A stretch of DNA of 64,000 nt from Acinetobacter calcoaceticus (lineage in GTDB: Bacteria > Pseudomonadota > Gammaproteobacteria > Pseudomonadales > Moraxellaceae): NCBI RefSeq assembly GCF_016508255.1, contig NZ_JADVKT010000010.1:1-64000 (forward strand). Reading direction: 5' to 3'. Below are positions 27,197 through 36,345 of the stretch, piece by piece. Under the pieces are notes generated by a model. The model had not been told where the DNA came from and did no database searches. It saw nothing but the letters and a program-made list of their open reading frames with translations. Each line of letters begins with the position of its first letter. The first letter of the stretch is position 1. The position numbers and the translations under genes were made by a program.

Positions 27197-28018
27197 ATGA
27201 TGAAATTTGCACTTAAGACCTTAGGTCTTGGTATCTTTGCAGCAGGCTCAACCATGGCTATGGCTGAACCTGCACCATCTTTTTATGGCATCACGACAAC
27301 AGGGAGTGTAGCAGCAACTACAGACTACCGCTTCCGCGGAGTTACTCAATCCTCAAATAACCCTGCAATTCAAGGTGGTTTTACTTTTTCTCATAAATCA
27401 GGTGCTTATTTATCACTCTGGGGTTCAAGTGTTGATTTTGGGGTAACAGGCAACTCCACAGAAACAGATGTTGCTTTGGGTTATACCAATACTTTAAAAC
27501 TAACAGATACACTTGCACCTACTTATGATGTCGGCATAATTCATTATGGTTATATTGGCTCTGGTCATAGTTTTGACCGTAATGGTATCGGTTATGATGG
27601 TAAAAATGGATTAGATTTTAATGAAGTTTACGGTAAATTAACTTTTGCTGATTCTTTATTTAAAGGCGATGCACTGAGCGTAGGTGTCAACTATTCAAAT
27701 GATTATTGGGCTCACTCTAAACAGTTTTGGTATTTTAATGTCGGTTATTCAGCGCCAATTGCAGACACTGGATTTACTGGACTTGCTTCAGTTGGCTATA
27801 ACAAATTCAAAAACAAAGAGGCTCTAGCCGTAGTTGCAGGTGGTCCTGGAACAGACGACAATTATATCGACTATAAAGTTGGTGTAAACCGTAGCATCTT
27901 AGGTATTTTGGCTGAGCTAGATGTAGTCGGTACGAATGTCAGTACTTCTGGTATGAGTGATGCTCAGAAAAAACCTTATGACGCTGGCTTAGTGTTTAGT
28001 TTAACTAAAACATTCTAA
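27197..28018 (+). CDS. TorF family putative outer-membrane porin
   Basis: About 273 aa. The signal peptide is MMKFALKTLGLGIFAAGSTMAMA, then a barrel beginning ITTTGSVAATTDYRFRGVTQSSNNPAIQGGF, the diagnostic opening of the TIGR02001/TorF family, and ending in ...DAGLVFSLTKTF with C-terminal Phe. I chose the ATG at 27197 because GGGGGAG lies 6 bp upstream; an upstream frame from 27149 adds 16 unlikely residues. A sigma-54 promoter directly precedes it, so expression probably depends on RpoN, perhaps under nitrogen limitation. Substrate unknown. Confidence 0.87.
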   Translation: MMKFALKTLGLGIFAAGSTMAMAEPAPSFYGITTTGSVAATTDYRFRGVTQSSNNPAIQGGFTFSHKSGAYLSLWGSSVDFGVTGNSTETDVALGYTNTLKLTDTLAPTYDVGIIHYGYIGSGHSFDRNGIGYDGKNGLDFNEVYGKLTFADSLFKGDALSVGVNYSNDYWAHSKQFWYFNVGYSAPIADTGFTGLASVGYNKFKNKEALAVVAGGPGTDDNYIDYKVGVNRSILGILAELDVVGTNVSTSGMSDAQKKPYDAGLVFSLTKTF

Positions 28019-28028
28019 GTTTATGTTG

Positions 28029-28062
28029 TAAAAAGCGGGTTTGTTGGCCCGCTTTTTCTTTT
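28029..28062 (+). terminator. terminator of the TorF-like gene
   Basis: AAAAAGCGGG-TTTGTTGG-CCCGCTTTTT then CTTTTT. Confidence 0.85.
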
Positions 28063-28071
28063 TAAGAAAGC

Positions 28072-28617
28072 TTACTCTAATTGATCTTTATATTTTTGAA
28101 TCTCTGAGACAAAGTTAAGCAGAAAAGGCGTAATTTGTGATTTATATTGTTCGGTTTGTAGCATCTCAATAATTTGTTCAGGGGATTTGCTAAGAAGAGA
28201 GAACCGTAAAAATAAATCTTCAAAAAAATTGCTGCTCACTGTCGAAAGTACTCTTCTTAACGAAACTAGCATATCGTCACCACGGCTGGATGCATGCACT
28301 AGCACAATAGGCTTGTCTATGATTTCGGTACGAGAAACCATCCAGTCAATTGCATTTTTAAGACCGCCTGGAATACAACGGATATATTCGGGACTTGAGA
28401 TAATAATGCCATCTGAGGCAGAAACAGATTTAATGAATTCTTCCACTACGATAGGCGTTTTTTCTCCCTCATTATCTGGAGAAAAGATAGGCAGACTATT
28501 AACTTGATCGAAAACTGAAAATTCAATGCTGGATGGTGCGATATTTTTCATCGCTTGTAATAGTGCTGTATTTGTTGATGCTTTTCTTGTACTACCTGAG
28601 ATAGCCAAAATTTTCAT
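28072..28617 (-). CDS. NADPH-dependent FMN reductase family protein
   Basis: 181 aa with a flavodoxin-like fold. The FMN phosphate loop is SGSTRKASTNTALLQAM (residues 7-23), and the flavin-isoalloxazine loop is SPEYIRCIPGGLKNAIDWM (about 95-113), both standard for PF03358. Products are NAD(P)H-dependent flavin or quinone reductases. The C-terminal third is less conserved. It is a stand-alone gene; physiological acceptor unknown. Confidence 0.88.
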   Translation of the reverse strand: MKILAISGSTRKASTNTALLQAMKNIAPSSIEFSVFDQVNSLPIFSPDNEGEKTPIVVEEFIKSVSASDGIIISSPEYIRCIPGGLKNAIDWMVSRTEIIDKPIVLVHASSRGDDMLVSLRRVLSTVSSNFFEDLFLRFSLLSKSPEQIIEMLQTEQYKSQITPFLLNFVSEIQKYKDQLE

Positions 28618-28689
28618 AGCGTCCTCTTTGCCTTTTGCCTTTTTATATAGGCAGTAATAAATTCTTTGATCAATAACCGATATAAATAT

Positions 28690-28721
28690 TAAAAAAGCGG
28701 ACTCACGATCCGCTGTTTTAC
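28690..28721 (-). terminator. terminator of comM
   Basis: Minus strand AAAACAGCGGA-TCGTGAG-TCCGCTTTTTT, just after the comM stop. Confidence 0.8.
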
Positions 28722-28722
28722 C

Positions 28723-30210
28723 TTAAGAATGATTGCCTCGATAAGAGAGCGCCTCTGTAAGATGAGGACTTTGAATTACCTCACTTTGAGCCAAATCAGC
28801 AATAGTACGCGCAACTCTTAAAACACGATGATAAGCACGAGCTGATAGATTTAAACGTTGCTGTGCCATTTCAATCATTCGTTGTGAAGTTTTATCAAGT
28901 ACAGCATGTTGTTCTAGTTGCTTCGGTGAAAGTGCCTGATTTAAACAATTTTGTCTTTGCATTTGTTGTTCATAAGCAGAAATCACGCGTTGTCGCACAG
29001 CCGTAGAATCTTCGGCAGGCGTTGGATCTTGCAGTTCCTGAGCTTTTAAAGGAGGCACATCAATATGCAAATCGATACGGTCAAGTAATGGCCCCGATAT
29101 ACGGTTTTGATAGCGCTTAATACTTTCTGGTGAACATTGACAACGACTATCTTGATTAAATGCATAACCACATGGACAGGGGTTCATCGCAGCAATCAAT
29201 TGGAAGTTGGCTGGATAAGTAATTTGACGCGCTGCACGGGAAATAATGATTTCTTTTGACTCAAGTGGCTGGCGTAACACTTCTAGCACTTTTCTATCAA
29301 ACTCGGGAAGTTCATCTAAAAACAAAACGCCCAAGTGAGATAAGGTAATTTCACCCGGTTTAGGATGAGATCCGCCCCCAACGAGTGCAATCGCGGATGC
29401 TGTATGATGGGGCGCTCGAAATGGTCGCTGACCAAACGTATGTGATGTATTTGAAATTGAGTAAATACTAGCAACTTCAAGCGTTTCTTGATTAGAGAGA
29501 GGCGGTAAAATTGAAGGAAGCCTTGATGCGAGTAAGGTCTTACCTGTTCCGGGCGGTCCTTTAAAAAGTAAAGAGTGCCCCCCAGCAGCAGCAATTTCGA
29601 GTGCACGACGTGGTCGTAATTGACCTTTTACATCTGCCAGATCAAATTTATAAGGCATTTGGTTTGAGTTGGTCGTAGGCTCAACTGAAGATAGCGATTT
29701 TGTGCCCAGAAAATGTTCACAGACTTCTTTTAAGTGACTTACTGGATAACATTGAAAGTCAGGTAAGTGGCTAATATCCTGACTATTATCAAACGGTAAA
29801 AGCATTTTGTGCTTAGCCTGCTGACACGCCATTGCCAACGTTAAAGTACCTGATACTGGCCTTACGTGGCCATCAAGCGCTAACTCTCCAATAAATTCAA
29901 AATCTTCGGCACAGTTTTCCGGAAGCTGACCAGAAGCAATTAAAATGCCTAAAGCAATCGGTAAATCTAAACGTGAACCATCTTTGGGCAAATCTGCTGG
30001 TGCAAGATTAATAGTCAGTCGTTTAGTGGGAAATTGAAATCCACTGTTAATAATTGCTGAGCGAACTCGGTCTTTACTTTCTCTTACTGCAGCTTCTGCT
30101 AGGCCTACAATGGTAAGAGAAGGTAAGCCTTGACTCACATGTACCTCTACTTCAATGAGAGGTGCATGTAAACCCAAAAGTCCCCGTGTATAAATTTTAG
30201 AAAAAGACAT
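28723..30210 (-). CDS. comM: YifB/ComM family Mg-chelatase-like AAA+ ATPase (branch-migration helicase)
   Basis: 495 aa, full length. An N-terminal Lon-protease-like domain (1-170; LDLPIALGILIASGQL) precedes an AAA+ core with Walker A FKGPPGTGKTLLASRLP (about 215) and Walker B LGVLFLDELPEF. A cysteine motif CPCGYAFNQDSRCQC follows, then a C-terminal Mg-chelatase domain. ComM promotes branch migration during natural transformation. In A. baumannii this gene is the known insertion target of AbaR-type resistance islands; here it is uninterrupted. The ubiK gene lies just upstream on the same strand. Confidence 0.93.
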   Translation of the reverse strand: MSFSKIYTRGLLGLHAPLIEVEVHVSQGLPSLTIVGLAEAAVRESKDRVRSAIINSGFQFPTKRLTINLAPADLPKDGSRLDLPIALGILIASGQLPENCAEDFEFIGELALDGHVRPVSGTLTLAMACQQAKHKMLLPFDNSQDISHLPDFQCYPVSHLKEVCEHFLGTKSLSSVEPTTNSNQMPYKFDLADVKGQLRPRRALEIAAAGGHSLLFKGPPGTGKTLLASRLPSILPPLSNQETLEVASIYSISNTSHTFGQRPFRAPHHTASAIALVGGGSHPKPGEITLSHLGVLFLDELPEFDRKVLEVLRQPLESKEIIISRAARQITYPANFQLIAAMNPCPCGYAFNQDSRCQCSPESIKRYQNRISGPLLDRIDLHIDVPPLKAQELQDPTPAEDSTAVRQRVISAYEQQMQRQNCLNQALSPKQLEQHAVLDKTSQRMIEMAQQRLNLSARAYHRVLRVARTIADLAQSEVIQSPHLTEALSYRGNHS

Positions 30211-30275
30211 CTTATTGTTCCATTATGGTGCTTCATTTTTAATCGTTGTAAAGTATAAGTGCGCTACATTGGTGC

Positions 30276-30503
30276 TTATTTTTTATTCTTTAAAGTTTCT
30301 TCTAATAGTCCCACTTGTTTTTGTAGCTCTTCTAAACGTTGGTTGGCTGATTGAAGTGCAGTCTTTTGGCGGTCAATCTCTTGTCTGGAAACAAGATCTA
30401 ATTTTTCGACTGCTTCATTTAATAATGCACGTAAATTTTTTTCCAAATCTTTTTTAGGCTCATCAATTTGTTCCAGAATGGCCTGTAATAAAGTTTCTAG
30501 CAT
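30276..30503 (-). CDS. ubiK: ubiquinone biosynthesis accessory factor UbiK (YqiC/BMFP)
   Basis: 75 aa, nearly all helix. The N-terminal amphipathic LETLLQAILEQI is followed by DLEKNLRALLNEAVEKLDLVSRQEIDRQK and a C-terminal coiled coil LEELQKQVGLLEETLK. The FDLVSREEFDVQ-like core is diagnostic for the BMFP/YqiC family. UbiK helps assemble the soluble Ubi complex with UbiJ in aerobic ubiquinone synthesis. It is co-directional with comM, 65 bp away. Confidence 0.9.
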   Translation of the reverse strand: MLETLLQAILEQIDEPKKDLEKNLRALLNEAVEKLDLVSRQEIDRQKTALQSANQRLEELQKQVGLLEETLKNKK

Positions 30504-30724
30504 GAAATATCCAAAGTGTTGTATTACCTTATGGTTTACAGTTTACCACTGCTTGAACGTGGGATGTAGATTTCAATTCTTTTAGTATAAATAGAACATT
30601 AAATCAGCATGTAACCGTACTGAAAATTCATTTTATTTTTAATAGCTCATCTACATCTTGATCACTAAATAGGTTATAAAGAAAGTTCATGCAATAGATT
30701 CATTTCCCTCAACCTTTGAAATAT

Positions 30725-30739
30725 TGGCATGAAAATTGA
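30725..30739 (+). promoter_or_regulatory. sigma-54-like promoter of glnK-amtB
   Basis: TGGCATGAAAATTGA fits TGGCAYG-N4-TTGCA except GA in place of the -12 GC; GG-to-GA spacing is correct. A start near 30751 would be 31 bp before glnK. NtrC/RpoN control of glnK-amtB is common in proteobacteria. Confidence 0.65.
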
Positions 30740-30745
30740 ACATAA

Positions 30746-31120
<375 letters not shown>

Positions 31121-31176
31121 TTGGCACAAAGCTTGCTGAGTAGAAAATAACTCGCAAATGAGGTTGGGGGACACGA

Positions 31177-32571
31177 ATGAAAAAAATGCTTATGGCGCTG
31201 AGTCTATCAGGCGCTCTTTTGGGTGGTACTGCCGTTTGGGCAGAAGATGCTGTAACAACGCCTACATCGGAAGTTGCGGCTATATCAACATCTCAAGCTA
31301 CTGCAACCACTGCAGCAGCACCAGTTGCTGCAACTCCGGCAGCTCCCGCACCAACACCAAAACTTGATACCGGCGATACATCTTGGATTTTGGTTTCAAC
31401 AGCTTTGGTTTTATTAATGACCATTCCTGGGTTGGCATTATTCTACGGCGGCATGGTCCGTAAAAAAAATGTACTAAGTACAATGATGTTCAGTCTTTCT
31501 GCTGCGATTTTAGTCAGTTTGCTGTGGGTGATTGCTGGTTATTCAATCGCGTTCTCTGGCACAGGTGCATTTTTTGGTGACTTGTCTAAAGCAATGCTAA
31601 ACGGGGTCGGGTTTAATGCATTGAGTGGGACCATCCCAGAAACTCTCTTTGTTATTTTCCAAATGACTTTTGCCATTATTACAGTTGCAATTCTTAGCGG
31701 TTCTATTGCAGACCGTATGAAGTATTCAGCTTTCATGGCCTTTATTGCAATTTGGGTACTCGTTGTCTATGCACCAATTACTCACTGGGTTTGGGCAACA
31801 GATGGTTGGTTATTTAAAGCAGGCGCATTAGATTTTGCCGGTGGTACAGTTGTACATATCAACTCAGGTGTTGCAGGTCTCGTTGCTGCTTATATGCTTG
31901 GGAAACGTATTGGCCTTGGCCGTGAATCTATGGCTCCGCATAACTTGACTCTAACTGTAGTCGGTGCAAGTTTACTGTGGGTGGGTTGGTTTGGCTTTAA
32001 CGGTGGTAGTGCTTTAGGTGCTGGCGCTCGTGCAAGTATGGCAATTTTAGTGACTCAAGTTGCTGCCGCTGCTGCCGCATTATCGTGGTTGGTTGTTGAA
32101 CGCATGATTCGTGGTAAAGCATCTGTATTAGGCGGTGCTTCTGGTGCTGTCGCTGGTTTGGTTGTGATTACACCAGCAGCAGGTTTCGTCGGTGTAGGCG
32201 GTGCTTTAGTTATGGGCCTTATCGGTGGCGTAGTTTGCTTCTGGGGTATTACTGCACTTAAACGCTTACTCAAAGCTGATGATGCTTTGGATGCGTTTGG
32301 TTTACATGCTGTAGGTGGTATTGTCGGTGCGATTTTAACTGGTGTATTTTACAGTGATGAAATCATTAAAGCAGCCAACGTGACTTTGGCGCCAACATTC
32401 GCTGGCCAATTGTGGGTACAAGTTGAAGGTGTATTAGCAACTATGGTTTACAGTGGTATCGCGACTTTTGTAATTCTTAAAGTGATTGATCTGGTAATTG
32501 GTATCCGGGTTAACGCTGATGATGAACGCATGGGTCTGGATTTAAGCCAACATGGCGAACGTATCGAATAA
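31177..32571 (+). CDS. amtB: ammonium transporter
   Basis: 464 aa. A cleavable signal (MKKMLMALSLSGALLGGTAVWA) is followed by an unusual Ala/Thr/Pro-rich periplasmic stretch (residues 23-62), then 11 Amt helices. Landmarks are DTSWILVSTALVLLMTIPGLALFYGGMVRKKNV, the twin-His pore residues in DFAGGTVVHINSG and DAFGLHAVGGIVG, and GWFGFNGGSAL. It conducts ammonium across the inner membrane and is blocked by GlnK. It is 56 bp after glnK in one operon. A double-hairpin terminator follows. Confidence 0.96.
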   Translation: MKKMLMALSLSGALLGGTAVWAEDAVTTPTSEVAAISTSQATATTAAAPVAATPAAPAPTPKLDTGDTSWILVSTALVLLMTIPGLALFYGGMVRKKNVLSTMMFSLSAAILVSLLWVIAGYSIAFSGTGAFFGDLSKAMLNGVGFNALSGTIPETLFVIFQMTFAIITVAILSGSIADRMKYSAFMAFIAIWVLVVYAPITHWVWATDGWLFKAGALDFAGGTVVHINSGVAGLVAAYMLGKRIGLGRESMAPHNLTLTVVGASLLWVGWFGFNGGSALGAGARASMAILVTQVAAAAAALSWLVVERMIRGKASVLGGASGAVAGLVVITPAAGFVGVGGALVMGLIGGVVCFWGITALKRLLKADDALDAFGLHAVGGIVGAILTGVFYSDEIIKAANVTLAPTFAGQLWVQVEGVLATMVYSGIATFVILKVIDLVIGIRVNADDERMGLDLSQHGERIE

Positions 32572-32593
32572 TTCGTAATATATCTGCTGATTT

Positions 32594-32657
32594 TAAAAAA
32601 CAGTCTTGCGCTGTGATCAAAGCGATGCTTTGATCTTGCTCAGGACTGTTTTTTTGT
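32594..32657 (+). terminator. terminator of glnK-amtB
   Basis: Outer arms AAAACAGTC / GACTGTTTTTTT enclose a second perfect hairpin GATCAAAGC-GAT-GCTTTGATC (32617-32635), giving a branched or alternative fold. Confidence 0.8.
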
Positions 32658-32732
32658 CTTATAGAATGCTGGTTCTGTAAGTGTAGAAATTTTGCTACAC
32701 TAGGTCAAAGTAATCGACCCTATAAGTCCGCT

Positions 32733-33191
32733 ATGCATTGTCCATTTTGCAACGCCGCAGATAGTAAAGTCATTGATTCACGTTTAGCCGCCGAAGGCTG
32801 TCAGATTCGTCGACGTCGTGAGTGTGTAAGTTGCGGTGAACGTTTTACCACTTTTGAGAGCTATGAAGTGGTGATGCCCCGTGTGATCAAATCGAATGGA
32901 AAGAATGAACCTTTCGATGAGGCCAAGCTACGCCGTTCGTTAATGCATGCTTTGCAAAAACGTCCGATCACCCAAGAACAGATCGAAACTGTTTTAAGTG
33001 ATATTCAATTGCAGATTCGCCGTTTAGGTGAACGTGATGTGAAGTCTAGAACAATTGGTGAAGTCGTCATGCAATCTCTATTTGCACTTGATCATGTCGC
33101 TTATGTCCGATTTGCTTCTGTTTATCAAGATTTTCAGGATGTTGAAGCTTTTCGCCGTCAAATTGAGCAAATGCAGCAACGTGAACAATAA
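32733..33191 (+). CDS. nrdR: transcriptional repressor NrdR
   Basis: 152 aa. The zinc ribbon [16 protein letters not shown]...[16 protein letters not shown] (residues 1-40) is followed by an ATP-cone (about 47-137: [22 protein letters not shown]). It senses dATP/ATP and represses ribonucleotide reductase genes at NrdR boxes. It lies immediately upstream of ribD (15 bp), an order seen in many gamma-proteobacteria. Confidence 0.96.
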   Translation: MHCPFCNAADSKVIDSRLAAEGCQIRRRRECVSCGERFTTFESYEVVMPRVIKSNGKNEPFDEAKLRRSLMHALQKRPITQEQIETVLSDIQLQIRRLGERDVKSRTIGEVVMQSLFALDHVAYVRFASVYQDFQDVEAFRRQIEQMQQREQ

Positions 33192-33206
33192 CTATTTGAG
33201 ATTTTT

Positions 33207-34292
33207 ATGTCTGAGTTGAAAAAAGATCAATATTGGATGCAGCAAGCTATTGAACTTGCTAAACGTGGTCTATATTCGACTAAGCCTAATCCAAATGTTG
33301 GTTGTGTCATTGTCAAAGATGATCAGTTAATAGGTGAAGGCTTTCATCCTAAAGCAGGTCAACCACATGCAGAGGTTTTTGCCTTACGTCAGGCAGCTGA
33401 GCAGGCTCAAGGTGCAACAGCGTATGTGACGCTTGAGCCATGTGCACATTATGGGCGAACACCTCCTTGTGCTGAAGCACTGGTTAAGGCACAGGTTAAA
33501 AAGGTGGTTGTGGCATGTCCTGATCCAAACCCGCTTGTAGCAGGTAAGGGTGTTGAGATTTTGAAAAATGCCGGCATTGAAGTAGAAGTTGGCATTTGTG
33601 AAGATTTAGCAGAAAAATTAAACCAAGGTTTTTTAAAGGCTATGTCTACAGGCATGCCTTATGTACGCTTAAAAGTAGCCTCAAGCCTAGATGGACGTAC
33701 TGCAATGGCATCTGGTGAATCGAAGTGGATTACTGGTGCAGTTGCACGTCAAGATGTCCAGCATTGGCGTGCCATTTCAGGAGCGGTGATTACAGGAATT
33801 GAAACTGTGATTGCAGATGACTGTCAGCTTAATGTGCGCTCACTTAATCATGTTGAAATTGAGACAGTTGCTCAGCCAAAACGAGTTGTTTTAGATCGTC
33901 AGGGGCGTTTGCCGCTTAACGCTAAAATTTTAGAAAATCCTGAAACTGTGATGGTAATGGGACCATATCGTCAAGAACTTGCCAATTTAGGCGTGATACA
34001 ATTAGAAATTCAGCCTTTAAAAATGCTGTTACAGACCCTATCTAAGCAACATCAAATTTATGATGTGTTGGTGGAAGCCGGTGCAACATTATCTACTGCC
34101 TTTTTACAAGAAGGTTTGATAGATGAACTGATCAGTTATATTGCCCCGACATTGTTGGGCAAAAGTGCAAGAGCCATGTTCAATGCAGAGTTTGAATATA
34201 TGGCACAACAACTTCGTTTTACACTTCTTGATGTGACACAGCTTGATCAAGATATACGCTTAAGGTTAATCCCTACGCAAGAGAAAGTATGA
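33207..34292 (+). CDS. ribD: bifunctional riboflavin deaminase/reductase
   Basis: 361 aa. The N-terminal cytidine-deaminase-like domain has zinc site PHAEVFAL and TLEPCAHYGRTPPCAEAL (about 51-88). The C-terminal reductase domain (about 150-355) starts VRLKVASSLDGRTAMASGESKWITG. It deaminates and then reduces the first pyrimidine/ribityl intermediates of riboflavin synthesis. It overlaps the start of the methyltransferase gene by 4 bp (ATGA), indicating translational coupling. Confidence 0.96.
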   Translation: MSELKKDQYWMQQAIELAKRGLYSTKPNPNVGCVIVKDDQLIGEGFHPKAGQPHAEVFALRQAAEQAQGATAYVTLEPCAHYGRTPPCAEALVKAQVKKVVVACPDPNPLVAGKGVEILKNAGIEVEVGICEDLAEKLNQGFLKAMSTGMPYVRLKVASSLDGRTAMASGESKWITGAVARQDVQHWRAISGAVITGIETVIADDCQLNVRSLNHVEIETVAQPKRVVLDRQGRLPLNAKILENPETVMVMGPYRQELANLGVIQLEIQPLKMLLQTLSKQHQIYDVLVEAGATLSTAFLQEGLIDELISYIAPTLLGKSARAMFNAEFEYMAQQLRFTLLDVTQLDQDIRLRLIPTQEKV

Positions 34293-35581
34293 ATCCAGAG
34301 CCTTCGGTTTATCACAAACGTCGTCATGCGGCCCGTACGACAGACGAGTATCTTTTCCATCAGCTAGTTCCTTACCTAGGTAACAAGCGCCGATTGCTCC
34401 ATCTAATTTTAGAAGCCCTTGAAATTACAGGGACGCTGAATAGCAAGAAAAAGAATCCTCCGATTTTTGCCGATTTCTTTGCCGGCAGTGGTGTAGTGTC
34501 TCGTTTGGCGCGTCAAAATGGTTACCGTGTGATTGCGAATGACTGGGAACCTTATAGCCATGCGTTAAATCATGCGATTTTAGCTTGTATTGATGCTCCT
34601 GCTTTTAAAGAGCTGGGTGGTTACCAGAAGGCAATCGATTATTTAAATCGCTTACCTGAAGTTAAAGGTTGGGTAACACACAACCTTTGCCCACGTAATG
34701 ATGATATTTATGATCCCGCTCGTGACCGTTTGTTCTTTAAACGCCGTAATGGTATGCGTATTGATGCGATTCGCCAGCAGATTGCAACATGGCAATCTCA
34801 AGGCGCAATTAATGATGTAGAGATGAGTGCATTGCTCGCACCTTTGCTCTATTCAGCAAGTTTTGTCAGTAACACGAGTGGCGTATTTAAAAGCTTTCAC
34901 CAAGGGTGGGGCGGACGTACACAAACTGCGTTAGAACGAATTGAGTCATTACTTTGGTTAACACCGAGCCGTTTTTGCGAGATTGGTGATCGTAAACGTC
35001 CGGCTGCTGAAATGTGGTGTGTAGATTCACAGCATCTAGCAAATCAAATGAGTGGTTTTGAAGTAGATGTTGCCTATCTCGATCCACCGTATAACCAGCA
35101 CGCATATAGTAGTAATTACCATGTTTTGAATGCATTAACTTTATGGGATCAGGTCGACTTACCTTCACCAGATACTAAAGGTTATAAGAGCGGAATTGAT
35201 AGAGCTTGGCGTAAAGAGCGTCCAAGCCCTTATAACTCTTCTAAATATGCGAAAGATGCGTATGAAAAGTTACTTTCAACCATCAATGCCCGCTATATTC
35301 TGACCAGTTATTCAACTGATGGTAATATTGAGCCGAAAGATTTGCTTATGGCCAATCTGGAGCGCGGCAAAGTGACCTTGTTAACCCAAGATGTTCCGCG
35401 CTATCGAGTAAGTAAACAGCGACAGTCTGAACGTGCACGCGTGCTTGAGTTTATTGTGATTACAGATACTCATGCTAAGTCAGGACCACCATTACGTCAG
35501 TTATTAGGCCAGCTTTACCACTTCGCCGAGCTAGGTGGTGTAGATACTTCAGGTAATAGTACACAGCTCGCACTTTGGTAA
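34289..35581 (+). CDS. aamA: solitary adenine-specific DNA methyltransferase (AamA-type)
   Basis: 430 aa. An alpha-type (D12-like) N6-adenine methyltransferase with SAM motif PIFADFFAGSGVVSRLARQNG (about 60-80) and catalytic DPPY in VAYLDPPYNQHAYSSNYH (about 267-284). LVPYLGNKRRLL near the N-terminus is also typical. It has no restriction partner and sits inside the riboflavin operon, overlapping ribD by 4 bp. I recall the A. baumannii orthologue (A1S_0222, AamA) as an active orphan enzyme for GAATTC that affects motility; identity here rests on motifs and location. Confidence 0.9.
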   Translation: MNPEPSVYHKRRHAARTTDEYLFHQLVPYLGNKRRLLHLILEALEITGTLNSKKKNPPIFADFFAGSGVVSRLARQNGYRVIANDWEPYSHALNHAILACIDAPAFKELGGYQKAIDYLNRLPEVKGWVTHNLCPRNDDIYDPARDRLFFKRRNGMRIDAIRQQIATWQSQGAINDVEMSALLAPLLYSASFVSNTSGVFKSFHQGWGGRTQTALERIESLLWLTPSRFCEIGDRKRPAAEMWCVDSQHLANQMSGFEVDVAYLDPPYNQHAYSSNYHVLNALTLWDQVDLPSPDTKGYKSGIDRAWRKERPSPYNSSKYAKDAYEKLLSTINARYILTSYSTDGNIEPKDLLMANLERGKVTLLTQDVPRYRVSKQRQSERARVLEFIVITDTHAKSGPPLRQLLGQLYHFAELGGVDTSGNSTQLALW

Positions 35582-35624
35582 GCACTGCAATTTAAGCAGT
35601 GTAAAAAGATTTGGAGATTGAGCC

Positions 35625-36284
35625 ATGTTTACAGGCATTATTGAAAGTTTAGGAAAAGTTGAAAGCCTGCAAAGCGTAGGTGGTGATGTGCGTTTACGTA
35701 TTCAGACTGATCTGGATATGTCTGATGTACATTTAGGTGACTCGATTGCAACCAATGGTATTTGTCTCACCGTGATTGAATGGGGCACTAATTGGTACGC
35801 AGCTGATGTTTCTCGAGAGAGTTTAAACCGAACGACTCTGGGTAACTGGAAAGTTGGGCAACGTGTCAATGTTGAAAAGGCAATGTTACCGACAACACGC
35901 TTTGGTGGACACATTGTAAGTGGTCACGTTGATGGCGTAGGTGAAATTACTGTAGTACGTGAAGATGCTCGCTCAATCTATTATGAAGTTACAGCACCCG
36001 CAGAACTTGCTAAATATTTAGCGGAAAAAGGTTCTGTGACTGTAGATGGAATTAGTTTAACAATTAACCACTTACGTGGAAATATTTTAAGTTTGAATTT
36101 AATTCCGCATACAGCAGAGCGTACTAATATTGGAACGTGGCAAGTAGGCAGCAAGGTAAACCTTGAAGTCGATGTTTTAGCGCGTTATATCGAGCGTTTA
36201 TTACTAGGTGACAAGGCTGCTGAACAAAAAACAGAGTCAAATATTAGTATGGCTTTTTTAGCTGAAAATGGTTTTTTAAAATAA
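35625..36284 (+). CDS. ribE: riboflavin synthase alpha chain
   Basis: 219 aa with two homologous lumazine-binding repeats. They are MFTGIIESLGKVESLQ (1-90 repeat, with NGICLTVIEWG) and FGGHIVSGHVDGVGEI onward (with VDGISLTINHL). It dismutates two 6,7-dimethyl-8-ribityllumazine molecules to riboflavin. GGAGATTGAGCC precedes the ATG. It follows the methyltransferase gene by 43 bp in the nrdR-ribD operon and ends at a strong terminator. The C-terminal 15 residues extend slightly past typical length. Confidence 0.95.
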   Translation: MFTGIIESLGKVESLQSVGGDVRLRIQTDLDMSDVHLGDSIATNGICLTVIEWGTNWYAADVSRESLNRTTLGNWKVGQRVNVEKAMLPTTRFGGHIVSGHVDGVGEITVVREDARSIYYEVTAPAELAKYLAEKGSVTVDGISLTINHLRGNILSLNLIPHTAERTNIGTWQVGSKVNLEVDVLARYIERLLLGDKAAEQKTESNISMAFLAENGFLK

Positions 36285-36301
36285 AAAACTAGATCGTTAA
36301 A

Positions 36302-36338
36302 ATAAAAAAACCGGACACATGTGCCGGTTTTTTTATTT
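36302..36338. terminator. bidirectional terminator after ribE
   Basis: ACCGG(A)CAC-ATG-TGCCGGT with A- and T-runs on either side, between convergent genes. Confidence 0.85.
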
Positions 36339-36345
36339 TGAAAAT

